DNA from: Terriglobia bacterium | GTDB taxonomy: Bacteria > Acidobacteriota > Terriglobia > UBA7540 | Reading direction: 5' to 3' | Assembly (NCBI GenBank): GCA_020073545.1 | Contig: JAIQEZ010000015.1 | Span: 1 to 52,517 of the forward strand | DNA length: 52,517 bases | Part shown: positions 1-9,749 of the stretch, in pieces | Layout: each line of letters begins with the position of its first letter | Numbering within the stretch: position 1 is the stretch's first letter | Notes under the pieces: generated by a model | Told to the model about the DNA's origin: nothing | Databases searched by the model: none | What the model saw: the letters and a program-made list of their open reading frames with translations, nothing else | Made by a program: the position numbers and the translations under genes

Positions 1-1475
1 GGCAAAACCATCTGGCGGTGGCGTGGGAGCTCCTCCAGCACGCGGCCGTACGGGTCGATGAGAGTGGTTACGCCGTCGTTGGTAGCCCGCAGCAAGTAGC
101 GGTGGTTCTCAATGGCGCGCAGCCGGGCCATTTCCAGGTGCTGATAGGCGGCCGCGGAATCACCGTACCAAGCGTCGTTCGAGATATTCACCAGCACGCC
201 AGCGCCGGCCGCCGCCAGCCGCCGGACGAGTTGCGGGAAAATCGCCTCGTAGCAGATGAAAACGCCAACATCCCCCGCCGGGGTCTTGGCAACCCGGTAA
301 CTGGAACCCGGAACAAAGTTCCCCACCTCCGACGTGATCTTGTCCACGAATCCGGGAAACGCCCAGGCCGGAACGTACTCGCCGAAAGGCACCAGGTGGA
401 TTTTATCATACCGTGACACTTCGCGGCCTTCCGGGTCCAGGATGATGGCGCTGTTCGTGATCAGCCTCCCTGCCGCACCAACCGGGATGACCGTGTTGGT
501 GATGACGAAGGCGTGCGCTTGCCTCGCCATATTCTCTATCGCGCTGCGAAAAATGAGGTCGCGGGTGAAATAGAACGGCGCGGGATTCTCCGCCCAAATC
601 AGGAGCGGGGGCTCGGCCATCGCGCGCGCGCCTTCTGCCGGCCCATTTTTCGACGTCTTCAGAAAATCATCGATCGTGGCGACGCTGAGATCTACCAGCC
701 GCTGAAGTTGGGCGGGATCGCGCCAGGGAGTCCAGGCCTCCAGCGCCGGTTCGTCCAGCGGGACGTTGGGCTGCACGAGGAACGCCAGCTCCCCGCCCAC
801 GGTCTCGGGTGGCGGCTTCAGCCCCCGCTGAGCAAGCAATAACAGCACGACCCAGCATGCAAGCGCTCCCCAGGCCCGCGCGCGTCTCGGCGCGAGCAGC
901 AACCAGGCCAGCAGCGCGCTCGTCGCCACGGCCAGGAACGAGAGTCCATACACGGCCGTGACCGATGCGATCTGCCTCAGGCCGGAAGCCTGTACGGCGT
1001 AACCGAGAAGATTCCAGGGGAAACCCGTAATCAGATAAGTCCGCGCCAACTCCATTGCCACCCAGAGAAACGGCGCGAGAGCGAGCGTCCACCCCGCGGA
1101 GCGGTGTGCGACCCATCCCATAAGGAAGCCGAACACGCCAAAGAAGGTCGAGAAGATGATGACGAAGAGAACCAGACCGCCCCACGCCAGAGCCGGCGCC
1201 AGTCGCCCGTAAACTTCCATGACGCTCACAAACCAGTAACAGCTTCCCGCCAGGAAAATCGCGCCACACAAATAACCCAGCAGAAACGCGTGCTTCAGCC
1301 GCTTTTCGCCTGCCAGCGCCGCCAGCAACGGCAAGCACGCAACCCACACCAGCCCGCGCAGATGGAGCCTGGGAAAGCACGCCACGAGCAGCAGCCCGCT
1401 CAGCGCGCAGGCAGCCCCGCGGATGAGAGTCCACTCCAGAACCAATCTGTGGGAATTGTGGCGTACGGTTGGCAT
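1..1475 (-). CDS. lnt: Apolipoprotein N-acyltransferase, C-terminus cut by window edge
   Basis: Inner-membrane enzyme that adds the third acyl chain to the N-terminal cysteine of lipoproteins. The frame was read by translating the minus strand directly from the ATG at 1475; it stays open to the window edge. The first ~230 residues hold six or so hydrophobic segments with a PWNLLGY-type motif. The nitrilase-like domain follows with all three catalytic elements visible: Glu in WAENP, Lys in YDKIHLVPFGEYVP, and the nucleophile Cys in FICYEA, then NISNDAWYG. An in-frame stop lies 15 codons upstream of this ATG, so the start is nearly forced, although no strong ribosome site is seen. It is the last visible gene of a minus-strand envelope run, 87 nt after the SPOR gene. 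The frame assignment and family are firm; the true C-terminus is not seen. Confidence 0.93.
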   Translation of the reverse strand, partial: MPTVRHNSHRLVLEWTLIRGAACALSGLLLVACFPRLHLRGLVWVACLPLLAALAGEKRLKHAFLLGYLCGAIFLAGSCYWFVSVMEVYGRLAPALAWGGLVLFVIIFSTFFGVFGFLMGWVAHRSAGWTLALAPFLWVAMELARTYLITGFPWNLLGYAVQASGLRQIASVTAVYGLSFLAVATSALLAWLLLAPRRARAWGALACWVVLLLLAQRGLKPPPETVGGELAFLVQPNVPLDEPALEAWTPWRDPAQLQRLVDLSVATIDDFLKTSKNGPAEGARAMAEPPLLIWAENPAPFYFTRDLIFRSAIENMARQAHAFVITNTVIPVGAAGRLITNSAIILDPEGREVSRYDKIHLVPFGEYVPAWAFPGFVDKITSEVGNFVPGSSYRVAKTPAGDVGVFICYEAIFPQLVRRLAAAGAGVLVNISNDAWYGDSAAAYQHLEMARLRAIENHRYLLRATNDGVTTLIDPYGRVLEELPRHRQMVL

Positions 1476-1562
1476 CCGGCTGTCATTAATCCCTGAAAAG
1501 AGGGCAACCCACTCGGACTATCCCGGCGGGACTTCCGAGGCGCGAGGAGAGGCCGCAGCGTC

Positions 1563-2252
1563 CTAATGCCGGATGAAGGGCTTGAATCCTTCCTGCGAGA
1601 GCTTGCTGCGCACCTTTTCAGCGTCGTCGCGAGTCTTAAAAGGCCCCACCTGCACTCGGAAGAGGTTATCGTTCGCGTGCGCGTATTCAGGCGTCACCAG
1701 AAACACCGGATAGCCCCGCCCTTTCAGGATGTTGACCAGTGCTTCGGCATCCTGTTTGGAGCGCAACGCAGCGACCTGCAGAGTGATGCCCTGCCCGACT
1801 TCCCCGGGAGCTGCGGCGGACGCGGGTTGCTGACTCGTCTCCGGCTTCGCCGGCGCAGCCGCAGCGTGTTGCGGCGCGGAAGGAGTTGCGGCCGCCGTCT
1901 TCGCCTGGGGCGGGGCAGCCTTCCTGCCCGGGCCGGCTGGCTGCACCGCGCTGGTGTCTGGCGCGGGTTTGCCCGGTGTGCGCCCGGCCGCCGATTCCTG
2001 GGGGGTAACTTTCACGCTCTCCGCGGGCGGGTTCACCGTGGGCGGGATGGCCGCGGGCGCGGTAACGCGCTCCGTAGGAGGCGCCGACCGGGAGAAGCGT
2101 TCGTTGAACCCCACCAGGAATCCGAGCGAGAAGAAGACTCCGCAAACTGCTACGCCCGCCAGAAACAGGAGGATCAAGTGGTGCGCCGAGAGTCCTCTCT
2201 CCTCCTGATGTTCCCGTATGCCCAGTACCACCGTGATCCTCCTTGCGGTCAA
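1563..2252 (-). CDS. SPOR-domain membrane protein
   Basis: A 229-residue bitopic envelope protein. A short cytoplasmic N-terminus is followed by one transmembrane segment at about residues 24-48 (LILLFLAGVAVCGVFF), a Pro/Ala-rich periplasmic linker at about 60-145, and a C-terminal SPOR domain from about residue 150 (ITLQVAALRSKQDAEALV and FRVQVGPFKTRDDAEK). SPOR domains bind glycan strands stripped of stem peptides and usually bring proteins to the division septum or to sites of wall turnover. The gene lies 33 nt downstream of the SPFH gene and shares strand and context with the penicillin-binding protein. The exact partner cannot be told from sequence. The SPOR call is firm; a septal role is inference. 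Confidence 0.88.
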   Translation of the reverse strand: MTARRITVVLGIREHQEERGLSAHHLILLFLAGVAVCGVFFSLGFLVGFNERFSRSAPPTERVTAPAAIPPTVNPPAESVKVTPQESAAGRTPGKPAPDTSAVQPAGPGRKAAPPQAKTAAATPSAPQHAAAAPAKPETSQQPASAAAPGEVGQGITLQVAALRSKQDAEALVNILKGRGYPVFLVTPEYAHANDNLFRVQVGPFKTRDDAEKVRSKLSQEGFKPFIRH

Positions 2253-2285
2253 GACCTGGCCGATTGTTCGACCGACGAGGTCATT

Positions 2286-3062
2286 CTAGTTCTTCTCTCC
2301 CCCTCCCGGCTTGGGCGGGTTTGTCATCTTGCCGAGCAGAGCCGTAAGCAACTCCACCGGAACCGGGAAGACCACCGTGGTGTTCTTTTCGGTCCCGATC
2401 TCCACTAACGTCTGCAGATATCGCAGGGTGATGGCGACGGGTTCCTTGGCGATGACCGCGGCGGCTTGTGCGAGTTTCTCGGACGCTTGGTATTCGGCGT
2501 CGGCGTGGATGATCTTCGCCCTCCGCTCCCGCTCGGCTTCGGCCTGCGCGGCGATGGCGCGCTGCATTTCCTGCGGCAAGTCCACCTGCCTCACTTCCAC
2601 CTTCGTCACCTTGATGCCCCAGGGCTCGGTGTGCTCGTCCAGGATGGTTTGCAGCCGGTTGTTAAGCTTCTCGCGCTGGGAGAGTAGATCGTCCAGCTCC
2701 ACTTCGCCCAAAACCGAGCGCAGGGTGGTTTGCGCCAACTGCTCGACGGCGTAACGGTAATTCTCAAGCTCCACGAACGCCTGCTGCGCGCTGATCACGC
2801 GGAAGTAAACGACGGCGTTGACCTTCAGTGAAACGTTGTCCCGTGTGATGATGTCTTGTGGTGGCATATCCCAAGCAACAACGCGGAGAGAAACCCTCAC
2901 CAGCTTATCAATAGGCCAGAGGATGAAGATGAGCCCCGGCCCCTTGTCCGGCTTCTGGAGCCGTCCCAGGCGGAAGATCACCGCCCGCTCGTATTCGCGC
3001 AATATATTCAAACAAGCTGAAACCCATAGGAAGATAATAATCGCCACAACGGTGTAGGCCAT
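2286..3062 (-). CDS. Stomatin/slipin-like SPFH membrane protein
   Basis: A 258-residue SPFH-domain protein. One N-terminal membrane hairpin (about residues 2-20) precedes the domain that begins [14 protein letters not shown], continues through [11 protein letters not shown] and the [18 protein letters not shown] block, and ends in the Ala/Glu-rich helix [16 protein letters not shown], which drives ring or oligomer assembly in this family. Start supported by AGGAG six nt before the ATG. Bacterial slipins are typically encoded next to an NfeD-type membrane protease and act with it in membrane-protein quality control; here the NfeD gene is immediately upstream with a 171-nt gap. Family identity is firm; the partnership is known for the family and inferred here from adjacency. 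Confidence 0.94.
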   Translation of the reverse strand: MAYTVVAIIIFLWVSACLNILREYERAVIFRLGRLQKPDKGPGLIFILWPIDKLVRVSLRVVAWDMPPQDIITRDNVSLKVNAVVYFRVISAQQAFVELENYRYAVEQLAQTTLRSVLGEVELDDLLSQREKLNNRLQTILDEHTEPWGIKVTKVEVRQVDLPQEMQRAIAAQAEAERERRAKIIHADAEYQASEKLAQAAAVIAKEPVAITLRYLQTLVEIGTEKNTTVVFPVPVELLTALLGKMTNPPKPGGGEKN

Positions 3063-3233
3063 AGTGTGCTCCTTTTCACAGTCCTGCAGCTGAGACCACC
3101 CGGGTTATGGTCCTTGAACCTTGCTGCTCCTTTGGGGCCTCCCTGCCCCCTTTCTCCTCGTCGCACGGGAATGATCGGCGCAAAAAGCCTGTTCACGATC
3201 CCACCGGCTTCCCATGGAGCGGTGCGAACTAGT

Positions 3234-4550
3234 CTATCGGGGTTCCGTCGCCGGCTCAACTACTAAGGTCAGACCCTCCATCTCCCTCACGCGAACTCGC
3301 GTGCCTTGCGGAATTCTTTCCGCCGCGCGTGCCTCCCACAATTCACCGTGGATCAGTATCTTTCCCGCCGGAGCCAGATCGGTTCGCGCCACGCCCAACG
3401 CCCCGATCATACCTTGTTCACCCGTAACTGCTTTGCGCAACTTCGCGGCAATGGCAAAACGCACCAGGATGATGGTGATGAATCCCAAGGGCAATGCTAC
3501 GCTCAGGGCCGTGGAAAGATGAATGCGCGCCTCGGGCCACGGCGACTTGACCAGAATCAAAGCCCCCAGCACCATCGCCACAATCCCGCCCACAGCCAGC
3601 ACACCGTGCGAAGTCAGCTTAGCTTCGAGCGCGAAGAGGACGAGCGCGGTGAGGATCAGCAGAGCCCCCGCGTAGTTGATCGGAAGGAGATTGAAGGCGT
3701 AGAGCGCCAGGACGAGCGAGATCGCGCCCACCACGCCGGGCGCCACCATGCCGGGATGCGTGAACTCGATGTACAGGCACGCCGCCCCGAGCGCACCCAG
3801 GATGAAGGCAATGTTGGGATCCGCAACCCAAGCGAGAAAAGCCTCAAGTCTCGGCATGAGATAGGGCTCGACGGCCGCATTGGCCAAGTGCAACGTCGTG
3901 GTCGTATCGTCGAATCGTCGGATCGCTTTGCCGTCGCACTTCGCGAAGATCTCGCTGGGCGAGCTGGCGACGGCGTCAATCAGCTTGTCGTCGAGCGCTT
4001 CCTTATCTGTGAAGGAAGAACTCTTGCGGACCGCCTCTTCCGCCAACGCCACATTGCGCCCCCGTTTCTGCGCAATGGACCGGATGTAAGCCGCCGCGTC
4101 ATTTTCAAGCTTCTCTTCCATCGTCTTGCCGACATCCGATCCGCCCAGAACCACGGGATGGGCAGCTCCGGTGTTGGTGCCCGGGGCCATCGCAGCCAGA
4201 TCGCCGGACAACAGGATAAAGAAGCCCGCAGATGCCGCGCTGCCACCGCTGGGCGCGACATAGGTAATCACCGGGACGCGCGAGTCGAAAATCGCCTGGA
4301 TGATCTCGCGCATGGAGGTCATCAGCCCGCCAGGCGTGTTCAATTCCAGCAGGACTGCGTCGGCGTTTTCCTCATTGGCATAACGGATCCCCCGCACCAC
4401 GTATTCCGCGCTCACCTGGTGGATCATCATATCCAGACGAATGACCACCACCCGCGGTTGCGGGCGGGCAGCGCGCACAGAGTTCGGGGGTAATCCGGCG
4501 GCGAGAAGAACGGCGAACCAGAGTGCGGAACGCAGGATTTTGGAGATCAA
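3234..4550 (-). CDS. NfeD-family membrane serine protease (ClpP-like)
   Basis: A 438-residue protein with a signal peptide (about residues 1-27), a ClpP-like periplasmic protease domain, four to five membrane spans (about residues 240-370) and a C-terminal OB-fold NfeD domain ending in VRVREMEGLTLVVEP. The protease domain has LLELNTPGGL, the nucleophile region APSGGSAASAGFF near residue 105, and a candidate catalytic Lys in SFTDKEALDDKLIDA, matching the Ser/Lys dyad of 1510-N-type proteases. It is the long (protease plus NfeD) type that cleaves stomatin tails in archaea, and a slipin gene lies directly downstream. Its start overlaps the stop of the upstream TPR gene by 4 nt, so translation is probably coupled. 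Family call is firm; substrate is inferred. Confidence 0.94.
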   Translation of the reverse strand: MISKILRSALWFAVLLAAGLPPNSVRAARPQPRVVVIRLDMMIHQVSAEYVVRGIRYANEENADAVLLELNTPGGLMTSMREIIQAIFDSRVPVITYVAPSGGSAASAGFFILLSGDLAAMAPGTNTGAAHPVVLGGSDVGKTMEEKLENDAAAYIRSIAQKRGRNVALAEEAVRKSSSFTDKEALDDKLIDAVASSPSEIFAKCDGKAIRRFDDTTTTLHLANAAVEPYLMPRLEAFLAWVADPNIAFILGALGAACLYIEFTHPGMVAPGVVGAISLVLALYAFNLLPINYAGALLILTALVLFALEAKLTSHGVLAVGGIVAMVLGALILVKSPWPEARIHLSTALSVALPLGFITIILVRFAIAAKLRKAVTGEQGMIGALGVARTDLAPAGKILIHGELWEARAAERIPQGTRVRVREMEGLTLVVEPATEPR

Positions 4551-6181
4551 GGCGTCTTCCTTGAATTCGCGGCTCCGGCCGGGGTCTGTTGGATCAACTG
4601 TTCAGCTTCGTGGTTGCCGGGGTCGAGATCCAGAGCGGCCTGGCCCTGCAGGCGAGCCAGTGCCGGCTGGTTCAGCGAAAGATAAACGTGCGCCAGCGAA
4701 AGGTGCGCTGCCACGGTACTTTTCAATTTGAGTGAAGCCTCCAGTTCCGCAGCGGCTTCCTGGTGTTTCCCCTCGGCCTCGAGCACCTGGGCGAGCAACA
4801 GGTGCCCCTGGGGATCAGCAGGGGCCAAGGAGACAACCTCCGAGAGCTCGCGCTCCGCTTCTGCATAGCGTCTGTCCGTGAAGAACTTTTTCCCGAGAGC
4901 GAGGTGCACGTCGCTGTGCTCCCGGGGAGAAGCGTTCGCCAGACGCTCCTCCAGTGCGTTATGCAGAGTCAGCTCCAGCAACCGGAAAGCTCGACCATTA
5001 TAATTCTTCTTGAGCCGCGGCTGGGGAAGCATGTCTCCCGGCTGTTCGGCCGGCCCAACCTCGTGTTCGGCCAACCAATCCAGCTCTCTCTGTTCCGCGG
5101 TATCGTCTCCAAGCTTCTCCAGAACCAGGGCCAGCAGGGTGTGGGCCTCGGAGTCCTCGTCGTTCGCGCGGACGGCTTCCCGGAGAGATTCCCCCGCGGC
5201 TTGGTACCGTTTCTCGTACCAGAGGGCCACCCCGCGGTTAAAGCAGAAATCGGCATCCGAAGGATCGCTCTGGTAAGCGCGCTCGAAATTCGCCAGGGCC
5301 TCGGAATATCGGCCACGGCGGGCCTCCAGAACACCCAGGTTGTTGGAGACTTCGTTTAAGGGGAGTTTCTTCCAAAAGGATTCAAACTCTCTTTCGGCGA
5401 TCGCTTCGTGCCCCAGGAAAAACTCATCGACGGCGCGCAGAAACAACGACTCGTCGTAACTGGGATCGGACTCCTCGAGCCTGCGCAACCATTTGGTGGA
5501 GTTCGCGTAGTCCTTCTGCTCGAAATATAACCGGCCTAGAGCGAACGCCGCCCGATGATCGGAGGGATCCAGGCGATCCGATTCCAGGAAGAAATGCAGG
5601 CGGCTCGTGTCGTCGGCAGCCACCAGCCCGCGAATGTAGTTCTCGAAGGCATCGAGGCGGATATCGTGGAAGCGCCGCCGGAAGTCTTCCTCGTTGCCCA
5701 CCGTGAAGCTGCGGTCGTGCGTCGCCAGCAATCGCCACGCGAGCCGCGTCTGCAGGTCCACCAGGTCCGTCAGCTCTCCCGAAACTTCCAGAGGTTGCGA
5801 TAGTTTCAGCAGGCGGACATCCAGAAGCTGCGAGCGCGCCACCAATCGATTGCCGGTAACGTTGAAATTACCGAGAATTGCCCAATCCACGCCGAGGGTT
5901 TCCGCCACCTTGAATTCGCTGGCCAGCGTCAGTGGCGTGTCGATGGGCATTCCGAGCTGCGTACAGGCGGCATTGCGTTCGTCGCGGTCGAGGACGTAAT
6001 TCTCAGGCTGCGCCAGGCGGGAAGAAAGAACTTCCGCGAAACTTTCTGAGATCCAGTTCAAATCGGAGCGGGGACTCTGATTTTCAAAGGGGAAAACCAG
6101 GATGCCCCGCACCGCAGACGAGCCGTGAAGCTGCCCGGGGCAAAGCAGCAGAAGCAGAAGGAATCCAGCCGCTTTTCGCAT
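4547..6181 (-). CDS. Secreted TPR-repeat protein
   Basis: A 544-residue protein with an N-terminal signal peptide (about residues 1-22, with a Cys in LLCPGQLHG that does not form a convincing lipobox). An N-terminal part of about 150 residues (ILVFPFENQSPRSDLNWISESFAEVLSSRL) resembles the FlgO/TolB-like nucleotide-independent domain that precedes TPRs in many Acidobacteriota proteins. The rest is helical TPR units, for example FALGRLYFEQKDYANSTKWL and LFNRG-type repeats, with a second cluster near residues 430-530. TPRs are protein-binding scaffolds. The stop overlaps the NfeD start by 4 nt. A perfect TATAAT lies about 25 nt upstream of the start codon. The specific role is unknown. Confidence 0.85.
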   Translation of the reverse strand: MRKAAGFLLLLLLCPGQLHGSSAVRGILVFPFENQSPRSDLNWISESFAEVLSSRLAQPENYVLDRDERNAACTQLGMPIDTPLTLASEFKVAETLGVDWAILGNFNVTGNRLVARSQLLDVRLLKLSQPLEVSGELTDLVDLQTRLAWRLLATHDRSFTVGNEEDFRRRFHDIRLDAFENYIRGLVAADDTSRLHFFLESDRLDPSDHRAAFALGRLYFEQKDYANSTKWLRRLEESDPSYDESLFLRAVDEFFLGHEAIAEREFESFWKKLPLNEVSNNLGVLEARRGRYSEALANFERAYQSDPSDADFCFNRGVALWYEKRYQAAGESLREAVRANDEDSEAHTLLALVLEKLGDDTAEQRELDWLAEHEVGPAEQPGDMLPQPRLKKNYNGRAFRLLELTLHNALEERLANASPREHSDVHLALGKKFFTDRRYAEAERELSEVVSLAPADPQGHLLLAQVLEAEGKHQEAAAELEASLKLKSTVAAHLSLAHVYLSLNQPALARLQGQAALDLDPGNHEAEQLIQQTPAGAANSRKTP

Positions 6182-6203
6182 GAAACCTTAACCCGACTTG
6201 GTT

Positions 6204-6209
6204 ATTATA
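6204..6209 (-). promoter_or_regulatory. -10 element upstream of the TPR/NfeD pair
   Basis: On the minus strand the spacer before the TPR gene contains a perfect TATAAT, 22 nt from the ATG at 6181. No convincing -35 box is seen at the usual spacing, so this is a candidate promoter only. It would restart transcription for the TPR-NfeD pair inside the long minus-strand run. Confidence 0.4.
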
Positions 6210-6255
6210 GCACTGCCGGTATCAGGTTCGCCGTGCGCTCCTTTGCCCCAAACGC

Positions 6256-7077
6256 TCATTCCTTGATGGGCACGGGCGGATTCTTCATGAGTTCTACATA
6301 AGCCGGGTGCTGGCGGATCTTGTCAAAATCCGGGTCCTCTTCAATCCGCTTCTGATCGTGGAAACCATCTTCTAAGGCACGTTTGAGGTAGCGAACGGCT
6401 TCCTCCGCCTGTCCATTCAAGGCAAAGGCTTTGGCCATGTAGAAATAGAACTGGACATCCGCTCCCCGGGCCCGGATGACCACCCCGAGCAACGACTGCT
6501 GAGTCAGGACATTGGGGTCGAGGCCGAGGGCGACGCGATATTCGTCCACCGCCTCCTTGTACTTCTTCAAGTGGTAATACGACGTGCCCAGGTTCAGATG
6601 GAAAGCTGCGTCGTTGCTTTTCGCCTCGATCGCCCGTTTGTAGTACTTCACCGACTTTGCAAACTTGTTTTCCATGAAGTACGTCGTGCCGATGTTGTTC
6701 CAGGCCTCGGCGAAGTCCTTTTTCAAGTGAGTCGCTTTGCTATAGGCCTTCCGGGCGCCGTGATATTTCATCTGCTGCTGGTAAGTAATTCCCAACTTAT
6801 TCCACAGCGCGGCATTCTTGAAATTCAACTGTTTCAGAGCCCGCTGGTAGTAGTCAGCCGCCTCGCCGTAGTTCTTCCTGGCCATGAAGATGTCCGCCCG
6901 CTCTTCCAGGCTGAGGACCTTGGAAGGGGCAACGGGGGTCTGCGGTGAAACCGCCGTAGGCGTGACCGGTTCCTGACCGGGGCCCGTGGCAGCCACCTGC
7001 GCCGCCCCCAGCCAGGCGACGGAAACGATCATGATGGTTGCGGTAAACAGAGCTGCGGCTAGTGTTCTGGGTTTCAT
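6256..7077 (-). CDS. Secreted TPR-repeat protein
   Basis: A 273-residue protein with a signal peptide (about residues 1-26, AALFTATIMIVSVAWLGAAQVAA), a Pro/Thr/Val-rich linker, and four to five TPR units from about residue 60 (ALWNKLGITYQQQMKYHGARK, AWNNIGTTYFMENKFAKSVKYY, AFHLNLGTSYYHLKKYKEAVDEY). The C-terminal 40 residues (DGFHDQKRIEEDPDFDKIRQHPAYVELM) follow a pattern common in TPR proteins where a final repeat packs against the body. It sits 62 nt downstream of the penicillin-binding protein gene and 74 nt upstream of the second TPR gene. Role is likely as a periplasmic scaffold; the partner is unknown. Confidence 0.85.
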   Translation of the reverse strand: MKPRTLAAALFTATIMIVSVAWLGAAQVAATGPGQEPVTPTAVSPQTPVAPSKVLSLEERADIFMARKNYGEAADYYQRALKQLNFKNAALWNKLGITYQQQMKYHGARKAYSKATHLKKDFAEAWNNIGTTYFMENKFAKSVKYYKRAIEAKSNDAAFHLNLGTSYYHLKKYKEAVDEYRVALGLDPNVLTQQSLLGVVIRARGADVQFYFYMAKAFALNGQAEEAVRYLKRALEDGFHDQKRIEEDPDFDKIRQHPAYVELMKNPPVPIKE

Positions 7078-7139
7078 TTCAGCAGACCTCGCTCATGCGA
7101 GAGAATCCTTGTGGGTCCAGCAGTCAGGGGGTTGAATCC

Positions 7140-9746
7140 TCATCCCTCCGGCTGCGTTTTCTTTTGAGCATCCGAAGGAGTGGCGGGCTTGGAGTTCTTG
7201 CCCTTGAAAATCGCGAAGAATCTCTTCAGCACGCCGCCTTTCTTTGCACCGGGCTGCTGGGGCTCGTCGGGGTTCGCAGCGGGCGGTGTGGAATTGTCGG
7301 TCGCCAGGGGAGCGGTTGTCGCACCTGTGGGCACGGTTGCAGCGCTCCCCCCGTGGAACAGTCTGCTTAGAATTCCTCCACTCCCCTGCCGGGGCATCTG
7401 TTCCTGCGGTTCGGTCCCCTCAATAAAGTACTCGTTCCGGACCACCACCGAGCCGCCGCCCGGAAGGTTGGCGGTCATCTGGACGGGAGCCGCAACGATG
7501 CCGGGTGGAGCTTCGAAGGGCCTGACGTCGCGATACACGCCCTCTCGAGTGGCAAGCTTCATGAACTCAGTCCAGATGGGCAGGGCCGAGCTCGATCCGG
7601 AGAGCTTCAGTTCGCGGTCGTCGTCATACCCCACCCAGGCAACCGCCAGAAGGTTCGAGGTGAAACCGGCGAACCAACCGTCATGCGAGGTCCCGGTCTT
7701 CCCCGCGGCAGGCAGCGTAAACCCATGCCCCCGGACGCCCGCGCCCGTGCCGTTGTTGACGACGCTCTCCAGCAGGTTCACCATCAGATAGGCCACGCGC
7801 GGGTCCAGCACCTGCCGGCTGACTTCCGGGCTCCGCCACAGGGTGCGCCCCGAAGCATCATTCACTGCCCGAACGAACCGCGGTTCCACATATTGCCCGC
7901 CATTGGAGAATATGGTGTAGGCACCGGCGATTTCAAGAGGCGTGGCCACGTACGCTCCCAGGGCGATGGCAGGCGTGGCCAGCAGGTCGGGGTTGATCCC
8001 CGCGGCCACCGCCAGACTTCGCACTTTGCCGTATCCGACCATCTCCGCCAAGCGCACCGTGGCCACGTTCAGCGAGTACATCAACGCCTCCCGCAGGCTC
8101 ACCAGCCCGTAGTATTCCTGTTTGTAGTTCTCCGGCTCGTAAGCCTGGCCGGCGAATTGGAAGGTGGTGGGCTCGTCAAGGAGAACGGTCGCCGGTGTGA
8201 TCAGCGGCTGGGAACCATTCACGCCGGAACTGAGCGCGGCGGCATAAACGAACGGCTTGAAGGATGACCCCGGCTGGCGTTTAGCCAGCGCGTGGTTGAG
8301 CTGGCTACGGCCGTAGTCGCGTCCCCCCACTAACGCCTTTAGCCACCCCGTGTGCGGATCGAGCACAACCAGCGCCACCTGCGGTTGTAGCGGATCCGCT
8401 GGCGGGGCATCCTTGGCCCGCTTCGCCTTCTTCAACTGCTGATCGACTTCGGTGATGCCCGCGCGGATTCCCTCCGAAGCGGCCTGTTGCACATCCAGAT
8501 CGAGCGTGGTGTAAATCCGGTAACTCTGGGAAAGCAGGTCGCGTTCGGTGAATTGCGAAAGCAACTGATCCTTCACCATGTCGACGAAGTAGGGAGCCTG
8601 GGTGCCCTCCACGTTACGCAACACCACACCCAGGGGAGCCGCGTAGGCCTTTTCCGTGTCGGCGGACGAGAGCATGCCCAGTTCCCGCATCCTCCGTAGC
8701 ACCAGGCTGCGACGCTCCAAGGCCCGCGCGGGATACTTGTAAGGCGAATAAATGTTGGGCCCGCGAATCAGCCCCGCCAACAAGGCGGCCTCGGCAGGGT
8801 TCAGGCTGCTGACATCCTTGTTAAAGTAAGCGCCTGCCGCCTCACCGAACCCGTAAATGGAAAAGCTCCCGCGCTGGCCCAGGTAGATCTGGTTCGCGTA
8901 CATTTCAAAGATCTGTTCCTTCGTGAGGCGCTGTTCCAGCAGGAGGGCCAGGAAAATCTCCCTTATCTTCCGGTCGAACTTGCGCTGCGGCGTGAGTCCG
9001 AAGATGTTCCGCGCCAGTTGCATGGTAAGGGTGCTGCCACCTTGCACGATTTCTTCTGCCCGGACGTCCGCAAGCCCGGAAGCGATGATGCGGTAAAAGT
9101 TCACTCCGTGGTGAGAGAAGAATCGGTGATCTTCCGCCGCCAGGACGGCATCAATCACGCACTTCGGAAGGTCCTGATAGCGCACCAGCCGGCGCTTGGA
9201 GCGGGAATTGTCGAACAGGGTGGTGATGACTGCCGGCTCGAGCTGATAGCTCTCCAGCGGACCGGCAGCGGAAAGCGAGGTGATAGAGGCAATCCGCCCG
9301 TCGCGGAACTCCAACGCCGCCGGGCCCTCCTTCATGACTTCGCCCTGGAAGAAGGACGCCGGCCCTGGCCGGATCTCCAGGCGATTTCCCACCCGCCGGT
9401 ATGTGCCCACTTGCAAGCCCCCCTCGTCTTCGGCGTAAAGCGCCTTGCGAAGACGCGCGGCGACATCCCCGGGAGTCGCCGCCTCACCCACGAACACGGG
9501 CGTAGGTGCGGCAAACACCAAGGAAGCATTGTTGAAGATATCGCCGCTCAGGCGGGCGTCGATAACCCGCGAGAATCGCACGTAAAAGTAGACGAAGGTT
9601 CCCGCCGCCACGCCCAACACCAGCAGCGCGGCACCCAGCAGAACCTTTTTCCACTTCCGCCTTGACGATCCCCTCCCTGCCCCGGGCTTCGGGCGGGCCC
9701 GGGGACCGGAAGAACCTTGCGATGCCGAAGATGAAAAGAGGGGCAC
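7140..9746 (-). CDS. Class A penicillin-binding protein (PBP1b type)
   Basis: An 868-residue bifunctional peptidoglycan synthase. Order: basic cytoplasmic tail, one transmembrane helix at about residues 34-54, a UB2H-like domain (about 70-160), the GT51 glycosyltransferase (AAEDHRFFSHHG near residue 203, QGGSTLTMQLARN, and EAALLAGLI), and the transpeptidase with nucleophile motif PGSSFKPF near residue 493, second motif SLN in MYSLNVATVRLAE, and KTGTSHDGWFAG near residue 685. The C-terminal ~130 residues are Gly/Pro/Ala-rich with a Lys tail. The start is a GTG three nt after the previous stop and has no clear ribosome site, so a start a few codons in is possible. All catalytic motifs are intact. 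Confidence 0.95.
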   Translation of the reverse strand: MPLFSSSASQGSSGPRARPKPGAGRGSSRRKWKKVLLGAALLVLGVAAGTFVYFYVRFSRVIDARLSGDIFNNASLVFAAPTPVFVGEAATPGDVAARLRKALYAEDEGGLQVGTYRRVGNRLEIRPGPASFFQGEVMKEGPAALEFRDGRIASITSLSAAGPLESYQLEPAVITTLFDNSRSKRRLVRYQDLPKCVIDAVLAAEDHRFFSHHGVNFYRIIASGLADVRAEEIVQGGSTLTMQLARNIFGLTPQRKFDRKIREIFLALLLEQRLTKEQIFEMYANQIYLGQRGSFSIYGFGEAAGAYFNKDVSSLNPAEAALLAGLIRGPNIYSPYKYPARALERRSLVLRRMRELGMLSSADTEKAYAAPLGVVLRNVEGTQAPYFVDMVKDQLLSQFTERDLLSQSYRIYTTLDLDVQQAASEGIRAGITEVDQQLKKAKRAKDAPPADPLQPQVALVVLDPHTGWLKALVGGRDYGRSQLNHALAKRQPGSSFKPFVYAAALSSGVNGSQPLITPATVLLDEPTTFQFAGQAYEPENYKQEYYGLVSLREALMYSLNVATVRLAEMVGYGKVRSLAVAAGINPDLLATPAIALGAYVATPLEIAGAYTIFSNGGQYVEPRFVRAVNDASGRTLWRSPEVSRQVLDPRVAYLMVNLLESVVNNGTGAGVRGHGFTLPAAGKTGTSHDGWFAGFTSNLLAVAWVGYDDDRELKLSGSSSALPIWTEFMKLATREGVYRDVRPFEAPPGIVAAPVQMTANLPGGGSVVVRNEYFIEGTEPQEQMPRQGSGGILSRLFHGGSAATVPTGATTAPLATDNSTPPAANPDEPQQPGAKKGGVLKRFFAIFKGKNSKPATPSDAQKKTQPEG

Positions 9747-9749
9747 GTT

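Noticed and set aside
667-1434. A 255-codon open frame on the minus strand
   Set aside because: It is out of frame with the clear lnt sequence read from 1475, has an Arg/Gly-rich make-up typical of a GC-rich shadow, and matches no family.
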